A stretch of 64,000 nt of DNA from Microbacterium paraoxydans (GCF_900105335.1 NZ_LT629770.1:1674001-1738000), one strand, 5' to 3'. Counted from the stretch's first letter, positions 24,684 through 34,342 are shown. Translations and numbers: made by a program. Notes: generated from the letters alone by a model not told the origin.

Positions 24684-26069
24684 TCAGGCGCCGCGGAGGC
24701 GCTCCGTCAGGTAGGCGTGCAGCTCGTCGATCGGGACGCGCTCCTGCGCCATCGTGTCGCGGTCGCGCACGGTCACGGCACGGTCGTCGAGCGAGTCGAA
24801 GTCGACCGTGACGCAGAACGGCGTGCCGATCTCGTCCTGGCGGCGGTAGCGGCGGCCGATCGCACCGGCGTCGTCGAAGTCGACGGCCCACGAGCCGCGG
24901 AGCGTGTCGGCGACCTCGCGGGCGAGCGGCGACAGGTTCTCGTTGCGCGACAGCGGGAGCACCGCCGCCTTGACCGGAGCCAGGCGCGGGTCGAGCTTGA
25001 GCACGGTGCGGGTGTCGGTGCCGCCCTTGGCGTTGGGCACCTGCTCCTCGACGTACGCGTCGACGAGGAAGGCCATCATCGCGCGGGTCAGGCCGAAGGA
25101 CGGCTCGATCACGTACGGCGTATAGCGCTCGCCCGTGGCCTGGTCGAAGTAGGTCAGGCTCTGGCCGGAGGCCTCGCTGTGGCTGGAGAGGTCGTAGTCG
25201 GTGCGGTTGGCGACGCCCATGAGCTCGCCCCACTCCTTGCCTGCGAAGCCGAAGCGGTATTCGACGTCGATGGTGCCGGCCGAGTAGTGCGCGCGGTCCT
25301 CCTCCGGCACGTCGAACTGGCGCATGTTCTCCGGGTCGATGCCGAGGTCGATGAACCAGTTCCAGCACGCCTCGACCCAGTGGTCGAACCACTGCGGCGC
25401 CTCGGCGGGCGGCGTGAAAAACTCGATCTCCATCTGCTCGAACTCGCGGGTGCGGAAGATGAAGTTGCCGGGGGTGATCTCGTTCCGGAACGCCTTGCCG
25501 ACCTGGCCGATGCCGAACGGCGGCTTCTTGCGGCTCGCGGTGAGCACGTTCGAGAAGTTCACGAAGATGCCCTGCGCGGTCTCGGGGCGCAGATAGTAGA
25601 GGCCGGACTCGTCATCGACGACGCCGAGGTACGTCTTCACCAGACCGGAGAAGGCCTTCGGCTCGGTGTACTGCCCCTTGGTGCCGCAGTTCGGGCAGGG
25701 GATGTCGGCGAGACCGTTCTCGGCCTTGCGGCCCTTGCGCGCCTCGAAGTCCTCGATGAGGTTGTCGGCACGGAAGCGCTTGTGGCACTGCAGGCACTCG
25801 ACGAGCGGGTCGGTGAAGGTCGCGACGTGACCCGAGGCCTCCCACACGCGCTTCGGCAGGATGATGCTGGAGTCGAGGCCGACCATGTCGCCGCGGCCGC
25901 GCACGAAGGTCTGCCACCACTGCCGCCGGATGTTCTCCTTCAGCTCGGTGCCGAGGGGTCCGTAGTCCCAGGCCGACCGGGAACCGCCGTAGATCTCACC
26001 CGCCTGGAAGACGAAACCGCGGTGGCGGGCGAGGGCGATGACCTTGTCGAGGCGGGACTGTTCGGCCAC
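24684..26069 (-). CDS. glyS: Glycine--tRNA ligase (single-chain type)
   Basis: 461 residues; class II synthetase of the alpha2 type found in actinobacteria. Motif 2 region [21 protein letters not shown], motif 3 [18 protein letters not shown], the N-terminal [21 protein letters not shown] and two Cys pairs (CLQCHKRF and CPNCGTKG) that probably bind zinc. GTG start at 26069 with GGAG upstream; a TAGAAT -10 lies about 50 bases upstream, so this transcript has a normal leader. It charges tRNA-Gly in the cytoplasm. Confidence 0.96.
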   Translation of the reverse strand: MAEQSRLDKVIALARHRGFVFQAGEIYGGSRSAWDYGPLGTELKENIRRQWWQTFVRGRGDMVGLDSSIILPKRVWEASGHVATFTDPLVECLQCHKRFRADNLIEDFEARKGRKAENGLADIPCPNCGTKGQYTEPKAFSGLVKTYLGVVDDESGLYYLRPETAQGIFVNFSNVLTASRKKPPFGIGQVGKAFRNEITPGNFIFRTREFEQMEIEFFTPPAEAPQWFDHWVEACWNWFIDLGIDPENMRQFDVPEEDRAHYSAGTIDVEYRFGFAGKEWGELMGVANRTDYDLSSHSEASGQSLTYFDQATGERYTPYVIEPSFGLTRAMMAFLVDAYVEEQVPNAKGGTDTRTVLKLDPRLAPVKAAVLPLSRNENLSPLAREVADTLRGSWAVDFDDAGAIGRRYRRQDEIGTPFCVTVDFDSLDDRAVTVRDRDTMAQERVPIDELHAYLTERLRGA

Positions 26070-26185
26070 GGTGGCTCCAATGGTCGGATGCGGAGAATGC
26101 CCGTGAGCACGGGCACCCCCATTCTATCCGGGGCCTGAGCGCAACCCCTGGCCGCGGGACCCGCGGGAGGAGTACCGTCCCACGC

Positions 26186-27655
26186 ATGAGCACCACCGCG
26201 CAGCCGCCCGCCTCCCGCGACGAGGACACCCGCTTCTTCGGACAGCCGTGGTCGCTCGTGCACATCTTCGGCGTGGAGATGTGGGAGCGCTTCAGCTTCT
26301 ACGGCATGCAGGGCATCCTGCTCATCTACCTGTACTTCTCGGTGGCCGATGGCGGCCTCGGCCTCCCGGAAGCGGTGGCGGGCGGGATCGTCGGCGCGTA
26401 CGGCGGCTCGGTGTACCTGTCCACGATCCTCGGGGCCTGGCTCGCCGATCGACTGTTCGGCTCCGAGCGGGTGCTGTTCGTCAGCGCCATCGTCATCGTC
26501 TCGGGCCACCTCGCCCTCGCACTCCTGCCGGGGTTCGTCGGCGTCGGGGTCGGACTCGTGCTCGTGGCCCTGGGCTCGGGCGGTCTGAAGGCCAACGCCA
26601 CGTCGGTCGTGGGGACGCTGTACCGTCCGGACGACGAACGACGCGACGCCGGGTTCTCGCTGTTCTACCTCGGCATCAACCTCGGCGCCTTCCTCGGTCC
26701 GATCCTCACCGGACTGCTCCAGTCGACCCTGGGCTTCCACTGGGGGTTCGGCCTCGCCGCCCTCGGCATGACGCTGGGTCTCGTGCAGTACTCGTTCGGC
26801 CGCCGCGGCCTGCCCGCCTCCGCGCGCGAGGTGCCGAACCCGCTCCCCCGCGCGCGCTACCCGCTCGTCGCCGGCATCGCGGTCGGTGCGGTCGTCGTGA
26901 TCGCGGTGCTCGTGCTGACCGGAGTCATCCAGGCCGACAACCTCGCCACCATCGTGATCGCGGTCACCGTGATCGCCGCAGTCGCCTACTTCGCGGTGAT
27001 CCTCGGCAGCCGCCGCATCGATGCCACCGAGCGCTCGCGGGTCTGGGGGTTCCTGCCGCTGTTCCTCACGAGCGTCGCGTTCTGGTCGCTGTACCAGCAG
27101 CAGTTCACGGTGCTGACGATCTACTCCGACAAGCGACTCGACCGCGACCTGTTCGGGTGGGAGATGCCGGTGTCGTGGGTGCAGTCCATCAACCCGGTGT
27201 TCATCATCATCCTGTCCGGGGTCTTCGCGGCGATCTGGACGAAGCTGGGGAAGCGCCAGCCGTCGACCCCCGTCAAGTTCGGACTGGCCGCCATCATCAT
27301 GGGCTCTGCGTTCCTGCTGTTCCTGCCGTTCTCCGGCGGCGGTGCGAACTCCACGCCGCTGCTCGCGATCGTCGGCATCCTCTTCGTGTTCACGGTCGCC
27401 GAGCTGCTGCTCTCGCCCGTGGGGCTGTCGGTGACGACGAAGCTCGCCCCGACCGTGTTCCACACGCAGATGGTCGCGCTGTTCTTCCTGTCGATCGCCC
27501 TCGGCACCGCCATCTCGGGCGAGCTCGTGAAGTTCTACGATCCGGAGAACGAGGTGCCGTACTTCTCGATCCTCGGCGGCATCGCGATCCTCGTCGGCAT
27601 CGGCCTGCTGCTGAGCGTGAAGCCCGTGCTGCGGCTCATGCGGGGCGTGCGGTGA
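26186..27655 (+). CDS. Proton-dependent oligopeptide transporter (POT/PTR family)
   Basis: 489 residues, about 14 membrane helices. The POT signature is clear: VEMWERFSFYGMQGILLIYL (ExxERFxYYG type) and the FYLGINLGAFLGPILTGLLQ motif in helix 5. It imports di- and tripeptides with protons. ATG 26186 lies 7 bases after TACCGT (26173-26178), a leaderless-type start. Divergent from glyS and convergent with the acetyltransferase-like gene. Confidence 0.93.
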   Translation: MSTTAQPPASRDEDTRFFGQPWSLVHIFGVEMWERFSFYGMQGILLIYLYFSVADGGLGLPEAVAGGIVGAYGGSVYLSTILGAWLADRLFGSERVLFVSAIVIVSGHLALALLPGFVGVGVGLVLVALGSGGLKANATSVVGTLYRPDDERRDAGFSLFYLGINLGAFLGPILTGLLQSTLGFHWGFGLAALGMTLGLVQYSFGRRGLPASAREVPNPLPRARYPLVAGIAVGAVVVIAVLVLTGVIQADNLATIVIAVTVIAAVAYFAVILGSRRIDATERSRVWGFLPLFLTSVAFWSLYQQQFTVLTIYSDKRLDRDLFGWEMPVSWVQSINPVFIIILSGVFAAIWTKLGKRQPSTPVKFGLAAIIMGSAFLLFLPFSGGGANSTPLLAIVGILFVFTVAELLLSPVGLSVTTKLAPTVFHTQMVALFFLSIALGTAISGELVKFYDPENEVPYFSILGGIAILVGIGLLLSVKPVLRLMRGVR

Positions 27656-27667
27656 CGGCCCCGGCGA

Positions 27668-28357
27668 TCACGCGGTGAAGAGGTAGCCCCGGCCGGTCTC
27701 GAAGCCCGCGATGTGGAGGCCGCTGCCGAGCAGGCCCTCCATCTGCGCGCGCAGCCGCAGCCGCCACTCGTGCGCGGCCGCGGGGTCGGACTCCCGCATG
27801 CCCTCGATGTCGTCTGGGATCTCCAGCGTCTCCACGACGGCGTCCTTCGCCGGCGGCTTGGCGATGTCCGCGAGGGCCCACTCGACGTCGAGGCGGTCGC
27901 TCTCGTCGCCCGCGTCGCCGCCGCCGAAGATGCCGTACCGGTTCACCGAGTAGCCCGTGGCGCGCGCGCCGAGGACGGTGAGGAAGAAGTGCGCGTTGCG
28001 GGCGACCAGCGGGTCGAAGGTCCAGGTGATGCGCCCGACGTCGCGGGAGAACGCCCACTGCCGCTGGTGCTCCTTGAGCTCACGGCCCCATCCGCGCCCC
28101 CGGTACTCGGGCAGCAGAGCCGTGATGTGCGAGTGCATGGCGCGGCGGGCCGGTTCGCCGAAGAAGGCGATCGAGGCGCCGACCATGCGCTCCTCGTCGC
28201 CCTCGCCGTCGAAGAAGCCGACGACGTAGTTGCCCGACTGCTGCAGGGCACGGAGGGTCCCGGCGTCCACCACGCGCTGCGGGCCCCGGATGGAGTCGAG
28301 CAGGCTCTGGGCGTCGAGGATGAGTTCAACGGTGTCGAGATCGCGGATGGTTCGCAC
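27668..28357 (-). CDS. GNAT-like acyltransferase domain protein
   Basis: 229 residues. The centre reads ITALLPEYRGRGWGRELKEHQRQWAF, matching the acetyl-CoA binding motif A (Q/RxxGxG/A) of GNAT enzymes; the pattern FDPLVARNAHFFLTVLGARATGY follows. The substrate is unknown. The start is GTG 28357, 6 bases after CAGACT (28364-28369, same strand), with no ribosome site, the same arrangement as hemQ. A longer frame through the HIT-like gene upstream is rejected. Confidence 0.85.
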   Translation of the reverse strand: MRTIRDLDTVELILDAQSLLDSIRGPQRVVDAGTLRALQQSGNYVVGFFDGEGDEERMVGASIAFFGEPARRAMHSHITALLPEYRGRGWGRELKEHQRQWAFSRDVGRITWTFDPLVARNAHFFLTVLGARATGYSVNRYGIFGGGDAGDESDRLDVEWALADIAKPPAKDAVVETLEIPDDIEGMRESDPAAAHEWRLRLRAQMEGLLGSGLHIAGFETGRGYLFTA

Positions 28358-28404
28358 GATCCCAGTCTGCCCCTCCTCCGCCCGTTCGCGGAAACCGACC
28401 CGGC

Positions 28405-29043
28405 TCAGCGGTACGGGAACGCCTCGCCCCCGCCCGCGGCGAGCGCCTCCGCGACGATGCGGAGGTGGTCCTCGGCCATCTCCGCCGGCAGCGGCGGCAG
28501 GATCCCGTCCCAGAACGCGAGCACCGCGCCGCGGCCCTGCATCATCCCGGCCGGTCGGGCGAGCGCCCACATGTGCATGTGCGCGGAGCCGTCGTTCCAG
28601 CGCCCGAAGTGACAGCGGGCGACGCCGGGGATGCTCTTGACCGCCTCGGACACGCGCTGCATCAGCGGCCCGAGCGCGGCGAGCACGTCCTGCGGCGCGT
28701 TCTCCAGGAGCCAGTGTTCGCGCGGTGCGACGCCGCCGATGAAGGGCAGACCGCCGACGTCCCACCCGGCACGCACCTGCCAGAGGTCGTCGTGCCAGAT
28801 GGTGTGCACGCTCGGACCGCAGTGACCGCACGCGGCCGGGTCGTGCTCGCCGGCGCGGGGCTTCTCCGGCACGAGCATCGGCTCCAGCGGTCGCATCGTT
28901 ACGCTCTCGAACGCCCACGGCAGACCCTCCGCGAGCGCCGAGGCGTCGAGCACCTCGCCGATCGGGAGCCGGCGGTGGTACGCGGAGTCGGCGGGGTGCT
29001 GCGCGGGCGCGATGTCGTCGGTCATCCGGCCATGCAACCACAT
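28405..29043 (-). CDS. HIT-like/GalT-like superfamily protein
   Basis: 212 residues. GRWNDGSAHMHMWALARPAG resembles the histidine-triad active site but reads H-x-H-x-W, so the third His is replaced. The CGHCGPS pair with later histidines suggests a metal site as in GalT/HIT proteins. The function is probably hydrolysis or transfer of a nucleotidyl group, if active at all. The start is either 29043, with the purine-rich GGAGGGGAGGGG directly upstream, or ATG 29025. It precedes the GNAT-like gene by 47 bases. Confidence 0.65.
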   Translation of the reverse strand: MWLHGRMTDDIAPAQHPADSAYHRRLPIGEVLDASALAEGLPWAFESVTMRPLEPMLVPEKPRAGEHDPAACGHCGPSVHTIWHDDLWQVRAGWDVGGLPFIGGVAPREHWLLENAPQDVLAALGPLMQRVSEAVKSIPGVARCHFGRWNDGSAHMHMWALARPAGMMQGRGAVLAFWDGILPPLPAEMAEDHLRIVAEALAAGGGEAFPYR

Positions 29044-29081
29044 CGGCCCCTCCCCTCCGGGATCGCCGATAGCCTGAGCCG

Positions 29082-30521
29082 GTGGGTGCGAACGACGACA
29101 GAGCCAGGAAACGCCTCTCCCGTACCCCTCCGCGGTGGGCGATCATCGCGGTGCTCGCGTTCGCGGGCCTGTGCTCCTCGTTCATGTTCACGCTCGTCGT
29201 GCCGCTGCAGGCCGAGCTTCCGCAGCTGCTGAACTCCTCCCGTGAGGACACCACCTGGGTGGTGACGATCACCCTGCTCGTGGCCGCCGTCGCGACCCCG
29301 ATCTCCGGCCGTCTCGGCGACATGTACGGCAAGCGCCGCGTCGTCATCGTGCTCCTCGCGATCCTCATCGCGGGCTCGATCATCGCCGCGCTCTCCGGAT
29401 CCATCGTCGGCGTCATCATCGGCCGGGCCCTTCAGGGGGCCGTGACCGGCGTCGTGCCCCTCGGAATCGCGATCATGCGCGACGTGCTGCCACCCGAACG
29501 CCTCGGCACCGCGGTGGCCCTGATGAGCGCCACCATGGGCGTCGGCGGGGCGATCGGCATGCCCGTCGCCGCGCTGCTCGCCGAGAACGCCGACTGGCAC
29601 ATGCTGTTCTGGCTCGCCGCCGCCCTCGGAGTCCTCGGGCTGCTCCTGGTGCTCGCCGTGGTGCCGGAGGACGTGCTCCGCTCCCCCGGTCGGCTCGACG
29701 TGCTCGGGGCCATCGGACTCGCGATCGGCCTCACCGGTCTGCTGCTGTTCGTGTCGCGCGGCGCCGAGTGGGGCTGGACGGCGCCGCTCACGCTCGTCTG
29801 CGTGATCGGCGGCGTCGCGGTGCTGCTGCTGTGGGGCTGGTACCAGCTGCGCACGGACGATCCGCTGCTCGACCTGCGCGTCGCCGCCCGGCCCGCCGTC
29901 CTCTTCACCAACATCGCCGCCATCGGCATGGGCTTCGCCCTGTTCGCCTCGAACGTCACGTTCCCGCAGATGCTGGAGATGCCGGCGGTGGGCGGCGCCG
30001 GATTCGGGCTCGACATGGTGGCGGCCTCCCTCGTGATCATGCCGGCGGGTCTGGTCATGATGGTGATCTCGCCCCTGTCCGGGTGGCTTGAGCGCACCGT
30101 GGGGCCGCGGCCGCTCTTCACCGTCGGGGCCATCGCGATCGTCCTCGCCTACGTCTTCGTGCTGCTGTGGTCGACCGAGGTGTGGCACATCTTCGTCGCC
30201 AACATCTTCATCGGCGTCGGCATCGGGTTCACCTTCGCCGCGATGCCCATGATCATCATGCGCTCCGTGCCCGCGAACGAGACCGGGGCGTCGAACGGCC
30301 TCAACGCGCTGTTCCGCTCCGTGGGCACCTCCACGGCCTCGGCCGTGATGGGCGGGGTACTCGCGGCGATGAGCGTGGACGTCGGCGGCGTGGCCGTGCC
30401 GACGCGGGCCGCGTTCGAGGTCTGCTTCTGGCTCGCGATCGCCGCTGGCATCGTTGCCGTGGTCCTGTCCCTGTTCATCCCGCGACGACGCGCCGAGGAG
30501 CCGCACCCCTCGCTGCGCTGA
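29082..30521 (+). CDS. MFS drug transporter (DHA2-like, 14 helices)
   Basis: 479 residues. The N-terminal half shows the motif A loop GRLGDMYGKRRVV and a helix-5 antiporter motif C variant (SATMGVGGAIGMPVAALLAE); hydrophobicity gives about 14 helices, as in DHA2 multidrug efflux pumps. GTG start at 29082, 6 bases after TAGCCT (29070-29075). Divergent from the HIT-like gene and convergent with the hypothetical gene at 30612. No adjacent regulator. Confidence 0.9.
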   Translation: MGANDDRARKRLSRTPPRWAIIAVLAFAGLCSSFMFTLVVPLQAELPQLLNSSREDTTWVVTITLLVAAVATPISGRLGDMYGKRRVVIVLLAILIAGSIIAALSGSIVGVIIGRALQGAVTGVVPLGIAIMRDVLPPERLGTAVALMSATMGVGGAIGMPVAALLAENADWHMLFWLAAALGVLGLLLVLAVVPEDVLRSPGRLDVLGAIGLAIGLTGLLLFVSRGAEWGWTAPLTLVCVIGGVAVLLLWGWYQLRTDDPLLDLRVAARPAVLFTNIAAIGMGFALFASNVTFPQMLEMPAVGGAGFGLDMVAASLVIMPAGLVMMVISPLSGWLERTVGPRPLFTVGAIAIVLAYVFVLLWSTEVWHIFVANIFIGVGIGFTFAAMPMIIMRSVPANETGASNGLNALFRSVGTSTASAVMGGVLAAMSVDVGGVAVPTRAAFEVCFWLAIAAGIVAVVLSLFIPRRRAEEPHPSLR

Positions 30522-30550
30522 CCCGTTCGGCGGTCGTGGATTCGCATCGA

Positions 30551-30612
30551 GGTCGCAGGGACTCCCGCAGAGCGTGCGACCTGCAGCGGATCTGCGACCT
30601 GCGGCGGAGGGT
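30551..30612. repeat. Intergenic inverted/tandem repeat between convergent genes
   Basis: AGGTCGCAG (30551-30559) is complementary to CTGCGACCT (30593-30601), and CTGCAGCGGAT/CTGCGGCGGAG units repeat in tandem in the same gap. It probably serves as a terminator for the convergent MFS and 30612 genes. Confidence 0.55.
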
Positions 30613-31010
30613 CAGCGGAAGATCGTGCGCGGATCCGGGTCGTCGGTACGCGGTGGCCGCAGCCGGGCGGGAAGCGGCCACGGCAGGGTGAACCGCGCGG
30701 TCGCGGGTCGGGTCATGTCCCCGAAGTCGTCGACCTTCACGACGATGCGCCCCGGCGTGCCCTCTTCGTCCGGCGTGACTTCGAGGATGCGCACCCGAAG
30801 CGGGCGGTCACCCTCTCCCTCGAGCATCCACGGATCGGCGAGCCAGGCGATGCCGTGCTCATCCAGCGCGGCCTCCGCGTCGAGCCACTCACCGGGGCCG
30901 AAGACCCTGCGCCCGAGGACATCGACGGCGATCCAGTCCTCGCCCTCCGGACGGATCCAGCCGAGCAGCTCGCCGTCGTCGCGGCGGTGCGGGGTCCAGG
31001 CATGAGGCAT
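30612..31010 (-). CDS. Conserved hypothetical protein, 132 residues
   Basis: A soluble, acidic protein without a recognised motif; it contains ELLGWIRPEGEDWIAVDVLGR and PRTDDPDPRTIFR at the end. The regular strand pattern suggests a small beta-rich fold. ATG 31010 lies 6 bases after TAGCAT (31017-31022, same strand), a leaderless-type start. No operon partner. Confidence 0.75.
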   Translation of the reverse strand: MPHAWTPHRRDDGELLGWIRPEGEDWIAVDVLGRRVFGPGEWLDAEAALDEHGIAWLADPWMLEGEGDRPLRVRILEVTPDEEGTPGRIVVKVDDFGDMTRPATARFTLPWPLPARLRPPRTDDPDPRTIFR

Positions 31011-31029
31011 GCCCCGATGCTAGCCCGCG

Positions 31030-31234
31030 CGTCGCACGATCAGGCTCTCGCGCGACATCAGGCAGTTGCGCCCCCGAAAGCCTGATGCGACGCGAATGTC
31101 TGCGTTCGCGCGCGGGATCCAGGGGACGTGGAAACAGGGGAACAAGCGAGGTCAGGCGAGCGCGGGACATCAGGCTCGTTGTCACTCCGGACGCCTGATC
31201 TCGCGCGGATGCCTGTTCGCGCGGGGTCAGGGGG
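31030..31234. repeat. Repeat family C, second cluster
   Basis: CATCAGGC (31056-31063) and GCCTGATG (31080-31087) form a perfect 8-base inverted repeat; CATCAGGC (31168-31175) and GCCTGATC (31193-31200) form another. GATCAGGC, GCCTGTTCGCGCGG and several CGCGCG runs recur. It fills the gap between the 31010 gene start and the stop of the serine-hydrolase-like gene (31235). Nothing coding is seen here. Confidence 0.75.
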
Positions 31235-32236
31235 TCAGTGCGTGTACTCCATGAGTTCGACGCCGAGCACGCGGAAGGCGTCGTGCGCGCGGAGACGGTG
31301 GCTGATCGACAGGTCGTCGAAGCACACGATCATCGAGTAGGCGACCCCGGCGCGCGGCCCCGCGAGCACCCCCGCCTCGGCGCGCACTCCCCGGTCGCGC
31401 CCGGTCTTGTTCACGAACAGCAGGCCGTGCGCGTCGTGCTCGTGTGCGAAGGGGTCGAGCCCGGTCGAGGCGGCCACGAGGCTGAGGTCCTGGTTGAGGC
31501 TGAGCCACTCCGAGACCTGGGCGCTAACGGCGGCATCCACGACCTGAGAGTTCACGAGCGCGGAGAACAGCCCGGCGAGCTCGCGTGCCGACCCCACCGC
31601 GACCTGCGGGGCGTCGTCCGGACCGCGGCGGTCGCGGAACCGGTCGAGCAGGGCGGTGCGTCGCAGACCCAAGCCCTCGATGCGCTCCCGCACCCGGTCG
31701 TGCCCCACCTTCTCCAGCAGGATGTTCACGGCGATCGGATCGCCGGCGGTCGCGGCCAGCACGGCGAGGTCTTCCAGCGGCAGCGCCGGGGCCCGCAGGT
31801 GCCGCCACAGCCCGGAGCTCTCCACGGCCTCGACGCTCGTGCGCTCCACGATCTCGAGAGGGTCGAGGGCACCGGACTCGAACGCCGCCGCCACCTCGAT
31901 GAGCAGTGGGACCACACCGAGGCCGGCGACGGGCATGGTGACGTGGTCGTCTCCCGCCAGCACGTGCACATGGGAGTCGAGGTCGACCACGTGCACGGAC
32001 ACCTGCGCCCCGGAGTTCGCGAGGCCTTCGAGAGCCTTCAGCGTCGACGTGAACGACCGCCGGCCGACGGCCACGCGGCGGGGCAGCCGACGGGCTCCCG
32101 GCCGCTGCGAACGCCGACCGCGGGACGACTCAGGCGCACTCCCGGACGCTCCGGGAGCCGAGGGGTTCCGGAACGCGTCACCAGGGTCGGTCGCACCCAC
32201 GCGTGGTCCTTCAGGAGGGGGAGGGATACTGCGCAT
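31235..32236 (-). CDS. Class A beta-lactamase-fold protein lacking catalytic motifs
   Basis: 333 residues. The C-terminal 270 follow the class A beta-lactamase plan: a helix at VVPLLIEVAAAFESGALDP, a VNILLEKVGHDRVRERIEGLGL segment and LLFVNKTGRDRGVRAEAGVL with the KTG triad. The SxxK position reads MPVAGLGVVP, with no Ser and no Lys, and the SDN position reads TAGDPIAVN. The protein should therefore not act as a beta-lactamase. The N-terminal 60 residues are Pro, Arg and Ser rich with no signal peptide. ATG 32236 follows a TACGAT -10 (32265-32270, same strand) by about 28 bases. The role is unknown, possibly ligand sensing or scaffolding. Confidence 0.8.
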   Translation of the reverse strand: MRSIPPPPEGPRVGATDPGDAFRNPSAPGASGSAPESSRGRRSQRPGARRLPRRVAVGRRSFTSTLKALEGLANSGAQVSVHVVDLDSHVHVLAGDDHVTMPVAGLGVVPLLIEVAAAFESGALDPLEIVERTSVEAVESSGLWRHLRAPALPLEDLAVLAATAGDPIAVNILLEKVGHDRVRERIEGLGLRRTALLDRFRDRRGPDDAPQVAVGSARELAGLFSALVNSQVVDAAVSAQVSEWLSLNQDLSLVAASTGLDPFAHEHDAHGLLFVNKTGRDRGVRAEAGVLAGPRAGVAYSMIVCFDDLSISHRLRAHDAFRVLGVELMEYTH

Positions 32237-32311
32237 CCGGGAAGGGCGCCCCGGCGGCAGGGATATCGTAACCCCACCGCCGGGGCACACCTCACAGAGT
32301 CCGGAGGTTCG

Positions 32312-34297
32312 TCACCAGATGGTCACCCGTGACGACTCCGGCAGCCACAGGGCGTCGTTCTCGGTGACCCCGAAGGCCTCGTAGAACGCGTCGATGTTGC
32401 GGACGATCTGGTTGCACCGGAACTCGTTCGGCGAATGCGGATCGATCGTCAGCAGACGCAGGGTCTCGGCCTCGCGGCTCTTCTGCTGCCAGACCTGCGC
32501 CCAGGACAGGAGCAGCCGCTGTACCCCGGTGTAGCCGTCGATGACCGGCCCTTCGACGCGCTCCGGCACCGACGGATCGGCCCGCAGCGACAGCTCGTAC
32601 GCCTTCAGCGCGATCCCGAGGCCGCCCAGATCGCCGATGTTCTCACCGATGGTGAGGGCGCCGTTCACGTGATGCTCGGCGTCCAGCCCCTCCGGCACGA
32701 GGGCGTCGTACTGCGCGATGAGCGCCTTCGTGCGCTCCTCGAAGGCCGCGCGATCCGCGTCGGTCCACCAGTCCTGCAGGCGCCCCTCGCCGTCGTATCG
32801 GCTGCCCTGGTCGTCGAAGCCGTGGCCGATCTCGTGCCCGATGACGGCGCCGATCCCGCCGTAGTTCGCCGCCGCGTCCCGCCCGGCGTCGAAGAACGGG
32901 TACTGGAGGATGGCCGCGGGGAAGACGATCTCGTTCATCGAGGGGTTGTAGTACGCGTTCACCATCTGCGGCGGCATGTGCCACTCGGTGCGGTCGATCG
33001 GCTTCCCGACCTTGTCGATGTTGCGGTCGTGCTCGAAGATCGCCGCGCGGCGCACGTTGCCGAGGAGATCGGTCCGGTCGATCACGAGGGCCGAGTAGTC
33101 GCGCCACACCTCGGGGTGCCCGATCTTCGGGGTGAACGCGTCCAGCTTCGCCAGCGCCCGCTGCCGGGTCTCCGCGGTCATCCACTCCAGGGTCTCGATG
33201 CTCTGCCGATAGGCCTCGACGAGGTTCGCGACGAGCTCGTCCATGGCCGCCTTCGCCGTCGGCGGGTAGTGCCGCTCGACGTAGACCTTGCCGATCGCCT
33301 CGCCCAGGGCCCCTTCGGCGACGGAGACGCCGCGCTTCCAGCGCTCGCGGAGCGTCGGGACGCCGGTGAGCTGGGTGCCGTAGAACGAGAAGTTCTCCTG
33401 CACGAGCTCGTCGGTGAGGTAGGGCGCCGCCGCGTGCACGACCTTCGCGCGCAGCCAGGCCTTCCAGTCGTCCAGCCGCTCCGGCGTGAGCAGAGCGCCC
33501 AGCTCCTCGAAGAAGCTCGGCTGCGCGACGACGACCTCGTCGAACGCCTGCGGGTTCGTCGGCGTCACGGCTTCGCGCCACGGAGTGAGGTCGACGCCCG
33601 CGAGTTCCTGCAGCTCGTCCCACGTCTTGAGGTTGTAGGTCGCCACCGCGTCACGGCTGCGCACGTTGTCCCAGTGGTGTCCGGCGAGCTCGGTCTCCAG
33701 CGCGATGGAGCGCTCGGCCTGCGCCGCGGCATCGGTCACGCCGGCGAGGGCGAGCAGGCGCTCCAGGTGCTCCCGGTACGCCGCGCGGGTCTCCGCGAAG
33801 GTGTCGAGTCGGAAGTAGCTCTCGTCCGGCAGCGAGAGCCCGGCCTGCACGAGCACCGGGAGGTAGCGCTCCGGGTTCCCGGGGTCGCCGTCGACGTAGA
33901 GGCCGATCACCGCCGCCCGGCCCTCCCGGTCGTAGGTGCCGACGGTGCGCAGGAAGGCCGGGATGCCGTCGATCGCGTCGATCTCGGTGAACGTCCCGGC
34001 CAGCGGGGTCACGCCGGCCGCGGCGATGCGGTCGGTGTCCATGAAGCTCGCGAAGAGGTCGCCGATCTTGCGGGCGAGGGTGCCCTCCTCCGCGTCCTGC
34101 GACTCCTCGACGATCGCACGGACGTCCTTCTCGGCCTGCTCGGCCAGCAGATGGAAGGAGCCCCAGCGCGCCTTGTCTCCGGGGATCTCGGTGCGAGCGA
34201 TCCAGGCGCCATTCACGTGACGATACAGATCGTCCTGCGGGCGGATGTCGGGGCTGAGGTCGTCGAGCGCGAGGCCCGCGGGAAGCACGTCGGTCAT
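32312..34297 (-). CDS. M13-family zinc metallopeptidase (PepO-like)
   Basis: 661 residues with no signal peptide. The zinc site is AVIGHEIGHGFDDQGS (HExxH) with the downstream glutamate in GENIGDLGGLGIA; VNAYYNPSMNEIVFPAAIL provides the substrate-binding NAYY motif, and the C-terminus ends in IW, as in neprilysin-like enzymes. It cleaves oligopeptides in the cytoplasm. ATG 34297 is 7 bases after TAGGCT (34305-34310, same strand). The frame is open 10 codons further, but this promoter position argues against that start. Confidence 0.95.
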   Translation of the reverse strand: MTDVLPAGLALDDLSPDIRPQDDLYRHVNGAWIARTEIPGDKARWGSFHLLAEQAEKDVRAIVEESQDAEEGTLARKIGDLFASFMDTDRIAAAGVTPLAGTFTEIDAIDGIPAFLRTVGTYDREGRAAVIGLYVDGDPGNPERYLPVLVQAGLSLPDESYFRLDTFAETRAAYREHLERLLALAGVTDAAAQAERSIALETELAGHHWDNVRSRDAVATYNLKTWDELQELAGVDLTPWREAVTPTNPQAFDEVVVAQPSFFEELGALLTPERLDDWKAWLRAKVVHAAAPYLTDELVQENFSFYGTQLTGVPTLRERWKRGVSVAEGALGEAIGKVYVERHYPPTAKAAMDELVANLVEAYRQSIETLEWMTAETRQRALAKLDAFTPKIGHPEVWRDYSALVIDRTDLLGNVRRAAIFEHDRNIDKVGKPIDRTEWHMPPQMVNAYYNPSMNEIVFPAAILQYPFFDAGRDAAANYGGIGAVIGHEIGHGFDDQGSRYDGEGRLQDWWTDADRAAFEERTKALIAQYDALVPEGLDAEHHVNGALTIGENIGDLGGLGIALKAYELSLRADPSVPERVEGPVIDGYTGVQRLLLSWAQVWQQKSREAETLRLLTIDPHSPNEFRCNQIVRNIDAFYEAFGVTENDALWLPESSRVTIW

Positions 34298-34342
34298 GCG
34301 CTCCAGCCTATGGCCGGGGTCCCCCACGGTGTCCAGAAGACC

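Noticed and set aside
24408..26138. Long rightward frame opposite glyS
   Set aside because: Antisense of a clear glycyl-tRNA synthetase.
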